Shown piece after piece: positions 7,836 to 16,960 of a stretch of 64,000 bases of DNA. The stretch's first letter is position 1. Each line of letters opens with the position of its first letter. The notes beneath the pieces are model-generated. The model was not told the origin of the DNA and searched no databases. It saw only the letters and a program-made list of their open reading frames with translations. The position numbers and the translations under genes are program-made. Origin of the DNA: Thermaurantimonas sp046299575 (GTDB lineage Bacteria; Bacteroidota; Bacteroidia; Flavobacteriales; Schleiferiaceae); assembly GCF_046299575.1 (NCBI RefSeq), contig NZ_JBKBHX010000007.1, forward strand, positions 124,001-188,000, read 5' to 3'.

Positions 7836-8558
7836 TTACCTCTCATCAGGTAAAATCGACAATACGTAGTTGTCAATCACATTTAGCGATTTGGCAGTTT
7901 CAGCGCCTGCAAATCCGTAGATATCCTCGTACGATACCATCATGCGGTATGCCCACAGAAACAAATCTGCCAACGGCTTGTAGGACCAGTGCCATTTTTC
8001 TTCGAAATATCCACTGCTACGCGTTTCGTCAAAAGGCGTATATGGTTGGAAGAATCCGTATTTCCAAGCATTATCGCGCAGCCATTTGTATACGCGCTGA
8101 CCGGTAGGGGTGTTAAAGTATTCAGGATCTACTGAATTGAGGTCGAAGTCGGTACCCCAGTGATGGCGCGATGTGCCGGGCATGCTTGAATACTGCAAGA
8201 TGCGATGGGCACGGTCAAACGCAGTGCCGCTAAATTTGTGATACTTATTTTCCCAAATGGTCTTTTGGCGAGTATAGTTGCGAGTCGAGGAGACTATGGT
8301 GAGCGAAAGACCATCTTTCTGAGCTGCTTCAGCCATTTTGTAGAAAGCTTCGGCTACTTCTCTGCGCAAATAATGATTCGAATGACTGGCAAATTCGGTT
8401 TTGATGCGCACAAAGTCAGGGTGTGTCTCGGGATCGAATCGACCTAAAAGTTCTTCTTTAGTGTATTGACAATATCCAATCAAACTAGAGAATATGAAAA
8501 AAGCAATTGCCCAAACCTGCATGCACTGACTTTTCTTCAAAAATCGAAATATCAGCAT
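7836..8558 (-). CDS. M15 family D-Ala-D-Ala carboxypeptidase (VanY/DacC-type)
   Basis: This 240-residue exported peptidase has a hydrophobic segment at residues 13-30 acting as signal peptide or anchor. The zinc motif is S-R-H-H-W-G-T-D-F-D, with His132 and Asp139 as ligands, and the catalytic block is EKWHWSY with Glu187 and the third ligand His190. M15B enzymes remove the terminal D-alanine from peptidoglycan stem peptides in the periplasm. A later ATG at 8522 would give a shorter signal peptide. The gene stands alone: the repeat array lies beyond its 3' end, and the Lacal_2735 gene on the same strand lies 42 bases upstream of it. Confidence 0.9.
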   Translation of the reverse strand: MLIFRFLKKSQCMQVWAIAFFIFSSLIGYCQYTKEELLGRFDPETHPDFVRIKTEFASHSNHYLRREVAEAFYKMAEAAQKDGLSLTIVSSTRNYTRQKTIWENKYHKFSGTAFDRAHRILQYSSMPGTSRHHWGTDFDLNSVDPEYFNTPTGQRVYKWLRDNAWKYGFFQPYTPFDETRSSGYFEEKWHWSYKPLADLFLWAYRMMVSYEDIYGFAGAETAKSLNVIDNYVLSILPDER

Positions 8559-8600
8559 TAGTTACAGCTGATATGAAAAGAATTTATTCAGATGCCCCTG

Positions 8601-8786
8601 TTAATTGTTTTCGTGAGATGCATTCAGTTTGTCGATTTCGTCACTGATTTTTTTCGCCTCTTTCAAAAGTTCTTCACTTTTGGCTTTGTCGATTTGGCTT
8701 ATGCGATAGGCTTCGATTCTTAATTCTTCGTATTTTTCGTATAATTCTTCAAGTTTTGATTTTTTCTTCAGGAGGCGGAAGAGCAT
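8601..8786 (-). CDS. Lacal_2735 family small protein
   Basis: This 61-residue, highly charged, wholly helical protein begins MLFRLLKKKS and continues with a coiled-coil-like Lys/Glu-rich stretch through residue 55. The pattern fits the Lacal_2735 family, named from Flavobacteriia and of unknown function. The N-terminal hydrophobic/basic start could touch a membrane, but no transmembrane helix is present. It lies 42 bases upstream of the M15 peptidase on the same strand and may share its transcript. Confidence 0.75.
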   Translation of the reverse strand: MLFRLLKKKSKLEELYEKYEELRIEAYRISQIDKAKSEELLKEAKKISDEIDKLNASHENN

Positions 8787-8964
8787 TGGTAGTAGAGTTT
8801 GTGCAAATATTCATTTCTAAAGTTATATTATATAAAAAGTTTTAATGATTTAACGGAAAGATTTATGAAGTTTTATAATCTTTTCATATTAAACGCAGTT
8901 AACAACCACTGCACGGTTCGGACTTGATATGGTGTAATTTAGCACGGTCAATTAAGATGTATCA

Positions 8965-10251
8965 ATGGACTTTAACTTACGCTTTGACAATCAAACCTAC
9001 AGCGACTGGCTAAAACTTTGGTTTAAAGAGTCTGGAGGTAAACAGCCAGAAGAATTTATAAAAAAGCTGGATCGAGGAGTTGAGCTTAAACCGTTTTATC
9101 ATTTTTCCGAAAATATCACTTTACAATACACGTCAGATAATTTTAATGAAATTGCTGTTTCTGAGTGGGTAGATCTTCCGGAAGAAAAGAATGAACATGT
9201 AAATACTTTGATTTTAAAGGCTTTAAATTCAGGAGCTTCTGGTTTATACCTCAATGTGTATAAAAAGCCCAATTGGGAGCTTTTGCTCAGAGATGTAGGA
9301 TTAGAGTATATTCAAACAACAATAGATTTTAGAACAGATTTTCACAACGGTTACCGCAGTTTAGAAGCTTTTCTGTCGCTTACGCGCAACGAAAATTCTG
9401 CGAATAAAGTACATGTAGTGCTACCTTGGTTCAGCGACCAAGAGACATTGAGAGAAACACTGCAAGAAATTCAAACGGACTTTCATGGTTTGCTGATCGA
9501 CCTGGCTGAGCCTTTGGAGGCTGGTTTACCACCGGGCTTGGTACTGGCACTCGGACTAGAAATGCTCAATACAATTAAGCAAATCAAGCCCCATTTGTTG
9601 AAGCGCATAGGTTTTCTTACGGCTACTGTTGGAAACACATATCAAGATTTGGTTTTTAATCGGGCCATAAAAGTTTTAGCAAGGGCATGGACGGAAAAGG
9701 CAAACAGTCGAACTGACGAAGTGTACATTCATTCCCGCACTGGTAGAACTGATTTGGGTTCGGCAGACGTGTATAACAATTTGATTCGGAATTCGATTAA
9801 AACCTTGTCAGCCATCGTAAGCGGTACCCATGCGGTAACGGTACTTCCGTACAATTTCTTTAAAACCTCAGCTGATCCTGATGCTTTAAGATGGGCGCGA
9901 AATCAAGCATTAATAGCTATTTACGAATCAAAACTTACTTATTACAGTGATCCAGTTGCAGGTAGTTATGCTCTTGAAAGTCTGACACAGCAACTCATCG
10001 ATGCTGCAATAGAGTATCAATATGAAATCCAGCAGTATAATACCCTTTCAGACCTTTTTACCTCTGGGTACTACAGCGAAGCTCTCATACAGGCGCGCCA
10101 AAATATCCTTGAGGAATATAAGAAAGGGGGTAAAATAATGGTAGGTATATCCAAGTATAACCCCACTGCTGAGAAAATGGAAGAGCTAAAAATAACGTTT
10201 AGAGAGGGTTCACCTTTTGAACCTTTCGTAATTCAAAATCACTTGGTATGA
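8965..10251 (+). CDS. mutA: Methylmalonyl-CoA mutase small (beta) subunit
   Basis: This 428-residue protein is the non-catalytic partner of MutB in the adenosylcobalamin-dependent conversion of methylmalonyl-CoA and succinyl-CoA. It keeps the TIM-barrel-like mutase fold, seen in the C-terminal barrel block with SGTHAVTVLPYNFF and DPVAGSYALESLTQQL. It ends where MutB would continue into the B12-binding domain, so it cannot bind cobalamin. The short form resembles small subunits of other Bacteroidota. The ATG at 10248 of mutB overlaps its stop by four bases (ATGA), which couples the two subunits. Confidence 0.92.
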   Translation: MDFNLRFDNQTYSDWLKLWFKESGGKQPEEFIKKLDRGVELKPFYHFSENITLQYTSDNFNEIAVSEWVDLPEEKNEHVNTLILKALNSGASGLYLNVYKKPNWELLLRDVGLEYIQTTIDFRTDFHNGYRSLEAFLSLTRNENSANKVHVVLPWFSDQETLRETLQEIQTDFHGLLIDLAEPLEAGLPPGLVLALGLEMLNTIKQIKPHLLKRIGFLTATVGNTYQDLVFNRAIKVLARAWTEKANSRTDEVYIHSRTGRTDLGSADVYNNLIRNSIKTLSAIVSGTHAVTVLPYNFFKTSADPDALRWARNQALIAIYESKLTYYSDPVAGSYALESLTQQLIDAAIEYQYEIQQYNTLSDLFTSGYYSEALIQARQNILEEYKKGGKIMVGISKYNPTAEKMEELKITFREGSPFEPFVIQNHLV

Positions 10252-12401
10252 AGATCTTGATTGATAAAAACGACATTCTACATGTGAAGCCGAACGGGGA
10301 GAGAAGTGGGCCAAACACTGTGCATCAAACCCCTGAAGGTATTGAAATTCCACATCTGGCTGAGCAGAAGCTGCTGGAAGGTACAGCTCACCTGGGCTAT
10401 GGTGCAGGTCAGCCACCTTACTTGCGTGGGCCCTACGCCAGTATGTATGTAATCAGACCCTGGACAATCCGTCAGTATGCCGGCTTTTCTACGGCTGAGG
10501 AGTCAAATGCCTTCTATCGCCGAAATCTGGCTGCCGGGCAGAAAGGGCTTTCCGTGGCGTTCGACCTTGCTACCCATAGAGGATACGACAGCGATCACCC
10601 ACGAGTGGTAGGCGATGTCGGTAAGGCCGGAGTGGCCATTGACACTGTAGAGGATATGAAAATACTCTTCGACGGCATACCCCTCGACCAGATGTCGGTA
10701 AGTATGACCATGAATGGGGCAGTGATTCCGATCATGGCTTTTTACATCGTAGCGGCTGAAGAGCAAGGGGTAAGCCCTGAAAAACTCTCAGGTACGATTC
10801 AGAACGACATCCTTAAAGAGTTTATGGTGCGCAATACGTATATCTATCCGCCAGGACCGTCAATGCGCATCATTGGCGATATCTTTAAGTATACGGCGCG
10901 CCACATGCCGAAGTTCAACAGTATTTCAATATCTGGATACCACATGCACGAAGCAGGTGCTACGGCCGATTTGGAACTGGCTTACACATTGGCCGATGGA
11001 CTCGAATACTTACGCACCGGCATACAAGCCGGTCTCGACATTGACGATTTCGCTCCACGCTTGAGTTTCTTCTGGGCTATCGGTATGAATTTTTTTATGG
11101 AAATCGCTAAGATGCGTGCAGGTAGAGTGTTGTGGGCCGGCATCGTACGTGAGTTTAATCCCAAGAATCCGAAATCGCTGGCATTGCGCACTCACTGCCA
11201 AACCTCGGGCTATAGCCTTACAGAGCAAGATCCATTTAACAACGTAACCCGCACAGCCATTGAAGCATTAGCGGCTGCCTTTGGTGGTACGCAGAGTTTA
11301 CATACCAATTCGCTGGACGAAGCCATTGCACTGCCTACGGATTTTTCAGCCCGTATAGCCCGTAATACTCAGCTCTATTTACAATACGAGAGTGGAATTT
11401 GCGCAACAGTTGATCCCTGGGCAGGTTCATATCATGTGGAGTATTTAACCCACCATCTCATCCAAAAAGCTATTGGACATATTCGCGAGATCGAAGAGCT
11501 TGGAGGCATGGCAAAGGCCATCGAAGCCGGATTGCCAAAGTTGAAAATTGAAGAGGCGGCTGCTCGCAGGCAGGCTATGATCGAGAGCGGTAAAGAATGG
11601 ATTATAGGTGTAAATGTGTTTCAGCCAGAAAAAGAGACTCAAATAGAAATATTAGAGGTGGATAATCGGGCTGTGCGCAACAAGCAGATTGCCCGAATTA
11701 ATGAAATTAAAGCAAAGCGCGACGCTCAGGCGGTAGAAGCCGCCCTTAAGCGCCTTACTGATATTGCTGCCAATTACACAGAAGGAAATTTACTTGAAGC
11801 TGCCGTAGAGGCAGCGCGCGCAAGAGCTACTTTGGGCGAGATATCCTTAGCAATGGAAAAAGTATTTGGTCGGTATCAGGCAGTAGTGAAAACAATATCA
11901 GGAGTTTATGCCCAGCAAATGAAAGAAAACGATACTTTTAAAAAAGCCCGAAAACTGGTCGAGCAGTTTATTGAGGTCGATGGGCGCAGGCCACGCATCA
12001 TGGTGGCTAAAACTGGTCAGGACGGTCACGACCGCGGGGCCAAAGTGGTAGCAACTTCCTTTGCCGACCTTGGCTTTGACGTCGATGTAGGGCCACTCTT
12101 TCAAACACCGGAAGAAGTCGCCAAACAGGCAGCTGAAAACGATGTGCACATTCTTGGAATTTCGAGTCTGGCCGCTGGTCACAAAACCTTGGTACCAGCT
12201 GTGATCGAAGAACTTAAAAAGCTGGGCCGTGATGATATCATTGTAATTGCCGGTGGAGTGATTCCACGCCAGGATTACGACTTTTTGTTTGAAAAAGGCG
12301 TTGCCGGTGTTTTTGGACCAGGTACGAATCTGGCTGAAGCAGCCGTACAAATTCTGGAAATGATGCTAAAAGCAAAAAGGGAATTAAATAAACTTCAGTG
12401 A
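10248..12401 (+). CDS. mutB: Methylmalonyl-CoA mutase large (alpha) subunit
   Basis: This 717-residue catalytic subunit of the B12-dependent mutase acts in the cytoplasm in propionate, odd-chain and branched-chain amino acid metabolism and feeds succinyl-CoA into the TCA cycle. The N-terminal barrel contains FDLATHRGYDSDHPRV, and the C-terminal cobalamin domain has TGQDGHDRGAKV, where His594 in D-x-H-x-x-G is the lower axial ligand, followed by GGVIPRQDY. Length fits the family. It overlaps mutA by four bases upstream and prmC by four downstream (GTGA). The G-protein chaperone MeaB is encoded about 10 kb away at 22292-23299. Confidence 0.97.
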   Translation: MKILIDKNDILHVKPNGERSGPNTVHQTPEGIEIPHLAEQKLLEGTAHLGYGAGQPPYLRGPYASMYVIRPWTIRQYAGFSTAEESNAFYRRNLAAGQKGLSVAFDLATHRGYDSDHPRVVGDVGKAGVAIDTVEDMKILFDGIPLDQMSVSMTMNGAVIPIMAFYIVAAEEQGVSPEKLSGTIQNDILKEFMVRNTYIYPPGPSMRIIGDIFKYTARHMPKFNSISISGYHMHEAGATADLELAYTLADGLEYLRTGIQAGLDIDDFAPRLSFFWAIGMNFFMEIAKMRAGRVLWAGIVREFNPKNPKSLALRTHCQTSGYSLTEQDPFNNVTRTAIEALAAAFGGTQSLHTNSLDEAIALPTDFSARIARNTQLYLQYESGICATVDPWAGSYHVEYLTHHLIQKAIGHIREIEELGGMAKAIEAGLPKLKIEEAAARRQAMIESGKEWIIGVNVFQPEKETQIEILEVDNRAVRNKQIARINEIKAKRDAQAVEAALKRLTDIAANYTEGNLLEAAVEAARARATLGEISLAMEKVFGRYQAVVKTISGVYAQQMKENDTFKKARKLVEQFIEVDGRRPRIMVAKTGQDGHDRGAKVVATSFADLGFDVDVGPLFQTPEEVAKQAAENDVHILGISSLAAGHKTLVPAVIEELKKLGRDDIIVIAGGVIPRQDYDFLFEKGVAGVFGPGTNLAEAAVQILEMMLKAKRELNKLQ

Positions 12402-13258
12402 ATTTAGCTGATTTTAAATCCAAGGCTTTACGCACTTTATCTGTACAATATGACCTTTCAGAAGCTGAAACATTGATTAGATATCTGTTAGAAGATTTTG
12501 CAGGGTTAAAAAAATGGAAGTGGAATGATGAAAATGTACAATTAAGCCGAGACCAAATCTTCAAACTCTTTGAGGTGCTGGACAGATTGGGCAAAGGCGA
12601 ACCTTATCAATACATTTTAGGAAAGCAACTCTTTGCTGGTCACTGGTTTGAGGTAAATGGAGATGTGCTTATTCCACGTCCTGAGACAGAGGAGCTATTC
12701 CAATTTTTGGTGGAGTGGTGTAAAGAAAGAGCATTCTCACCTTCAATTATCATAGATCATTGCACTGGAAGCGGATGTCTGGCAGTTTCACTGAAAAAAG
12801 TGTTTCCGGATGCCCGGGTGGTGGGTACTGATGTTTCAGAAAATGCACTTAAGGTAGCTAAAAAAAATGCTGAGGCTCTGAATGCGCCTGTGGAATTTTT
12901 ACAGGTGGATTTGTTGAAACAAGATGCAGTAAAACTCTTGCCCGAAAGGGTTGACCTAATAGTCGCAAATCCTCCATATGTGTTGCCATCGGAAGCAGCT
13001 TCAATGCATATGAACGTACTGAAGTATGAACCGCATTTAGCGCTGTTTGTACCTTCAGATGATCCTTTAGTATTCTATCGAAGGATATTAGAAGTATCTG
13101 TAAATACACTCAATGAGGCTGGTTTGATGGCTTTTGAAATTAACCCTTTATACGACAATAAGTTAGTAGAAATATTTTCCAACTTTTACCACGTTAAAAT
13201 TTTGAAAGACCTATCAGGTAAAAACAGATTTTTATTTGCAACCAAACGATTAGAATGA
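12398..13258 (+). CDS. prmC: Release factor N(5)-glutamine methyltransferase
   Basis: This 286-residue SAM-dependent methyltransferase modifies the glutamine of the GGQ motif in RF1/RF2 and so tunes translation termination. The SAM-binding motif is DHCTGSGCLAVSL, and the glutamine-recognising NPPY is at residues 191-194. The start is a GTG at 12398 that overlaps the mutB stop as GTGA; no better ATG exists upstream of the conserved N-terminal helical domain. It overlaps the next gene by four bases. Being translationally coupled to mutAB is odd for a housekeeping methylase. Confidence 0.93.
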   Translation: MNLADFKSKALRTLSVQYDLSEAETLIRYLLEDFAGLKKWKWNDENVQLSRDQIFKLFEVLDRLGKGEPYQYILGKQLFAGHWFEVNGDVLIPRPETEELFQFLVEWCKERAFSPSIIIDHCTGSGCLAVSLKKVFPDARVVGTDVSENALKVAKKNAEALNAPVEFLQVDLLKQDAVKLLPERVDLIVANPPYVLPSEAASMHMNVLKYEPHLALFVPSDDPLVFYRRILEVSVNTLNEAGLMAFEINPLYDNKLVEIFSNFYHVKILKDLSGKNRFLFATKRLE

Positions 13259-14742
13259 AATCCTTGTATCTACATAAATTCATATTATTAAGTTTTTTAG
13301 GTTTCGGTCAATCAGAAGTAAACAGTTATTTGAGTGATTGGAATAAGGCGGGATTGCTTAACCCTGAATTTAAATCTGCACACGTAATTCGATTATCACC
13401 TAATGCCGATACTTCAGTGCCTGTAAACGAAAGTTTTGAGAGTGCCTTCAGGGCATTAGAAGGAAAGCCAGGAGTTATTTTATTAGCCGAAGGTAAATAC
13501 TTGATTACAAAAACATTACAGGTTCCTTCAAATACACTCATCAAAGGTATGGGCCCGGGAAAAACGGTGGTGTATATCAACAATGGAGGCAACGGACATG
13601 GCTTTAGCGTTGAAGGTGGAATGGAAAGTACTCGGTATGCTATTGATGCTCCCAAAAAAGGCGATCGCACAATTACTTTACAAGAACCCTTACCCGAATA
13701 TGTGCGATGGATCCGATGGATTAGAGAAGATCAAGACTTGTGTCATGCCAATTGGTGCTATTCGATGACAGGACAATTCTTTCTTATCGAACGACGCAAG
13801 GGCAACGTGATTTATTTACACGATGCCATTCGCGACAGTACACGCCCCACGGCCAAGCACGTAGTAGCTGTGATGCAACCGGCTGAAAATGTGTTCTTTG
13901 AAGATTTTTCCATTATAAGGCTCGATCGCACAAGCAGTCAGTCGTCTAATTTTCACTTTAACTATGCCGTAAACTGTAGGGTTTCGGGGGTTGCAAGCTA
14001 CTTTACAAACTACGCCCATGTAGAGGCTCGCAATAGTGCCCATATCGAAGTATCAGGCTGCTATTTTACCCTATCGCATGGCTATGGAGGTGGAGGCAGG
14101 GGCTATGGTACTATGATACACCTCGGATCGGTCAATTGTCTTGTGTGGGACAATACCTTCGATGTGCTGAGACATTCGATGATTACTCAAGCCGGAGCCA
14201 ATGGCAATGTCTTCGCGTTTAATTATTCTCTGAATCCACGCCAAACAACTACCCTTTTTGGAATCGACATAGAAAATAGCCTGACCGGCGATATGGTGTT
14301 GCATGGTAATTATACATATGCCAATCTCTTTGAAGGAAACCGTGCTGTTATGGCAATAGCTGACAACGCGCACGGATTTTCAGGGCCGAATAACGTTTTC
14401 TTCAAAAATCACATAGGTCGCAATGGTTTTTCAGTGATAGAACCGAATACCCATCGCATAGCCCTTATCAACAACAGAATTGACGGTCCAGTACTTTTCT
14501 TAATGGGCCAGAATCACTTGGAAATCAACACAGTTACTCCATCTTCCATCCGGAGGCCTGTGGATTTTGGAATAAAAAACGTTACTACAGCACTGAAGCG
14601 AATGTCTCGAAGTTTTCAAAAGGAATACCTTGGTGCTACAACGCTGCACGGCATACTCCTTCCGGCAGAAGTACGCTATAAATCAACATCTAAAACTACG
14701 AGCGAGTATTCGTTTAAAATTCCCAGGCTACGGTTGCGATGA
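13255..14742 (+). CDS. Secreted right-handed beta-helix (pectate-lyase-like) protein
   Basis: This 495-residue protein has an N-terminal signal-like hydrophobic stretch (residues 7-18). Near residues 75-110, ILLAEGKYLITKTLQV followed by NTLIKGMGPGKTVV is the typical entry of a pectate-lyase-like beta-helix. Coil-like repeats with N/G-rich turns continue to about residue 430, including a glycine-rich turn GYGGGGRGYGT. Such folds occur in polysaccharide lyases and in adhesins. I see no catalytic signature that fixes a substrate. It is the last of four genes joined by 4-base overlaps and ends 7 bases from the convergent pdxJ. Confidence 0.75.
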   Translation: MKSLYLHKFILLSFLGFGQSEVNSYLSDWNKAGLLNPEFKSAHVIRLSPNADTSVPVNESFESAFRALEGKPGVILLAEGKYLITKTLQVPSNTLIKGMGPGKTVVYINNGGNGHGFSVEGGMESTRYAIDAPKKGDRTITLQEPLPEYVRWIRWIREDQDLCHANWCYSMTGQFFLIERRKGNVIYLHDAIRDSTRPTAKHVVAVMQPAENVFFEDFSIIRLDRTSSQSSNFHFNYAVNCRVSGVASYFTNYAHVEARNSAHIEVSGCYFTLSHGYGGGGRGYGTMIHLGSVNCLVWDNTFDVLRHSMITQAGANGNVFAFNYSLNPRQTTTLFGIDIENSLTGDMVLHGNYTYANLFEGNRAVMAIADNAHGFSGPNNVFFKNHIGRNGFSVIEPNTHRIALINNRIDGPVLFLMGQNHLEINTVTPSSIRRPVDFGIKNVTTALKRMSRSFQKEYLGATTLHGILLPAEVRYKSTSKTTSEYSFKIPRLRLR

Positions 14743-14749
14743 GGTTGGA

Positions 14750-15499
14750 TTACCGACTTAATCCATTGCCTTCAGCAGCTAAGGCAATTTGGCGCAGGTA
14801 CATCTGAATGGTGTTCTCAAGGCCATAATATAAGGCATCAGAAATAAGGGCGTGTCCTATGCTCACCTCAAGCAGGTAGGGCACTTCAGCTACGAAGTAG
14901 CGCAGATTTTCGAGATTTAAGTCGTGGCCTGCATTTACGCCCAGTCCGAGGCTTTGAGCGATTTCTGCGCACACGGCATAGGGCGCTACAGCATTTTCAG
15001 GATCACGCAAAAATCCACGGGCATATTCCTCAGTGTAAAGTTCTATGCGGTCGGCACCCGCTTCAGCTGCCCCTTTAATGTCTTCTTCATTGGTTTCGAC
15101 AAAGAGTGATACCCGCGCACCCGTTTTTTTTATGCGCTCAATTACTTGTTTTAAAAAATCTAAATGTGCATAGGTGTCCCAACCGGCGTTGGAGGTTAGC
15201 ACACCGGGAGGGTCGGGAACAAGTGTTACTTGGTGTGGCTTTACTTCTTCAATGAGAGACAAGAAACGCTCTGAGGGATAACCTTCAATATTGAATTCTG
15301 TAGTAATGATTGGGGCTATTTCGCGTACATCGCTGTAGCGAATGTGGCGCTCATCTGGCCGTGGATGAACGGTAATGCCTTGAGCACCAAAGCGCTGGCA
15401 GTCGATAGCTGCCTGCAGAACATTTGGAATATTGCCACCTCTGGAATTTCGGAGGGTAGCTATTTTATTGATGTTTACACTGAGTTTTGTCTGAATCAT
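14750..15499 (-). CDS. pdxJ: Pyridoxine 5'-phosphate synthase
   Basis: This 249-residue enzyme of the DXP-dependent vitamin B6 pathway condenses 3-amino-2-oxopropyl phosphate with 1-deoxyxylulose 5-phosphate to form pyridoxine phosphate. Signatures are LSVNINKIATLRNSRGG at the N-terminus, HPRPDERHI (active-site loop), ELYTEEYA, and GHDLNLENL. The length is normal. Its ATG overlaps the pyrD stop by four bases, so pyrD-pdxJ is one transcriptional unit. Several PLP enzymes and a PLP-homeostasis gene follow within a few kilobases. Confidence 0.96.
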   Translation of the reverse strand: MIQTKLSVNINKIATLRNSRGGNIPNVLQAAIDCQRFGAQGITVHPRPDERHIRYSDVREIAPIITTEFNIEGYPSERFLSLIEEVKPHQVTLVPDPPGVLTSNAGWDTYAHLDFLKQVIERIKKTGARVSLFVETNEEDIKGAAEAGADRIELYTEEYARGFLRDPENAVAPYAVCAEIAQSLGLGVNAGHDLNLENLRYFVAEVPYLLEVSIGHALISDALYYGLENTIQMYLRQIALAAEGNGLSR

Positions 15500-16524
15500 T
15501 TTTTACTGAGATTTTTTACAATTTGTTGAACCATACGTGGACCTTCGTACACAAATCCGGTATATACCTGTACGAGCCGCGCACCGGAGTCGAATTTCCG
15601 CTGTACATCGTCGGCCGTAAAAATGCCTCCGACACCAATCAGAAGGGTATCAGTGGAGATCCTTTTTGCTATTTTGACCAAAACTTCATCTGAGGCTTTT
15701 TGTATGGGTAGGCCCGAAAGACCTCCAGAGCCTATTGAGTTAACTTGACTTTTCGGAGTTTTAAGCCCATCTCTCGAAATGGTGGTGTTAGTGGCTACGA
15801 TGCCATCGAGTCCTGTATTAGCGCATACTTCTGCTATATCATCGATTTGCTCGTCAGTGAGGTCCGGGGCAATTTTTAAAAGGACGGGTTTATAGATGGC
15901 AGATTGAAGGGGATGCTTTCGCAGGTGTGTGATGATTTCTTCCAGCGGCTTTTTGTCTTGAAGGGCGCGAAGGCCGGGAGTGTTGGGCGAACTGACGTTT
16001 ACAGTGAAGTAATCCACATGTTCGTGTAAAACTTCAAAGCAGGTGACGTAGTCGCGCAATGCTTCATCGTTGGGAGTGATTTTGTTTTTGCCGATATTGC
16101 CTCCGATGATGAGATTTTTTGGCTTTTCTTTTTTTAGTCTGGCTGCAAGTGCATGTACGCCTTCGTTGTTAAAGCCCATGCGATTGATGAGGGCTCTGTC
16201 TGCCGGCAGACGGAATAGTCTTGGTCTTTCATTGCCGGGCTGTGGCAGGGGGGTTACGGTGCCGACTTCTATAAATGAGAATCCAAGAGCCGACAGGGGT
16301 GCCAGATATTTACCATCTTTGTCAAATCCGGCTGCCAGGCCTATGGGATGGCGAAAGTGAAGTCCTTTCCAGTCGAATGGTTTGTAATCAGGGGTATAAA
16401 AAGTTTTTCTGAGCAGTAATTCGCCGAAAGGTATGCTGTACAGAGCGCTAAGGGCTGACATAGTGAGATGGTGGGCTTTTTCGGGCTCGAGGGTGAATAG
16501 CAACCGGCGAACTGCTGAATACAT
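15496..16524 (-). CDS. pyrD: Quinone-dependent dihydroorotate dehydrogenase (class 2)
   Basis: This 342-residue FMN enzyme of pyrimidine synthesis oxidises dihydroorotate to orotate at the inner membrane. Visible landmarks are GLAAGFDKDGKYL, EVGTVTPLPQPGNERPRLFR and VNVSSPNTPGLR, where the serine is the class 2 catalytic base, and GVGGIFTADD for FMN phosphate binding. I chose the ATG at 16524 because it gives the expected amphipathic membrane-docking N-terminus (MYSAVRRLLFTLEPEKAH). An upstream ATG at 16575 adds 17 hydrophobic residues atypical of the family. It overlaps pdxJ by four bases. Confidence 0.95.
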   Translation of the reverse strand: MYSAVRRLLFTLEPEKAHHLTMSALSALYSIPFGELLLRKTFYTPDYKPFDWKGLHFRHPIGLAAGFDKDGKYLAPLSALGFSFIEVGTVTPLPQPGNERPRLFRLPADRALINRMGFNNEGVHALAARLKKEKPKNLIIGGNIGKNKITPNDEALRDYVTCFEVLHEHVDYFTVNVSSPNTPGLRALQDKKPLEEIITHLRKHPLQSAIYKPVLLKIAPDLTDEQIDDIAEVCANTGLDGIVATNTTISRDGLKTPKSQVNSIGSGGLSGLPIQKASDEVLVKIAKRISTDTLLIGVGGIFTADDVQRKFDSGARLVQVYTGFVYEGPRMVQQIVKNLSKK

Positions 16525-16960
16525 GAGTGAAATGATGTGTAGATATTTATAAAAAAAATGGGTTGCAAATATCACAAAGCAGGACAGAACTTCAACGTGT
16601 GAGGTTTGCTCTGGGAAGAAGGGGTGGAGACAACCAAATCGAGAGTGAGGATTAGATGGTAATGTGATCTTATAAGATGCTGTGTTTAATAAATTAAGGC
16701 TAGGTATTTAAGGGAGGGGTATTGACGAATGGAAAAAGTTAAAGGGAATTAGGTGGATGTTGGATTGGATGGAGGTGGTAAGGTGCTGTTTCTGATTGAA
16801 TTGTGCAGTGATGGTGAAAGGATTAGCATTGGATTGTGTCCGTTGATTTCATAAGGGTTTGGGCAAGTGTTGCAGGAATTGCATTCATTTGTGTGGGGTG
16901 TGATATATGGCCGGAGTGGGAATTGGGAGTGGCGGATCGGGCAACAGTATAAACGCGTGA
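16525..16960. other. Non-coding stretch, C-poor and G-rich on the plus strand
   Basis: I see no credible gene here. From about 16600 to 16960 the plus strand is rich in G, A and T and unusually poor in C, with runs such as GGATGGAGGTGG. Frames that stay open on either strand translate to low-complexity Pro/Ser/Asn or Gly/Trp-rich strings without any family resemblance. It separates the pyrD start from the structured element after yggS. Confidence 0.6.

Noticed and set aside
7371..7853. Open frames on both strands through the repeat array
   Set aside because: They translate the repeat itself and run through the N gap; no codon structure independent of the 82-base period.
11898..12350. 150-residue minus-strand frame in mutB
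   Set aside because: Lies opposite the B12-binding domain, which is strongly conserved in the plus frame.
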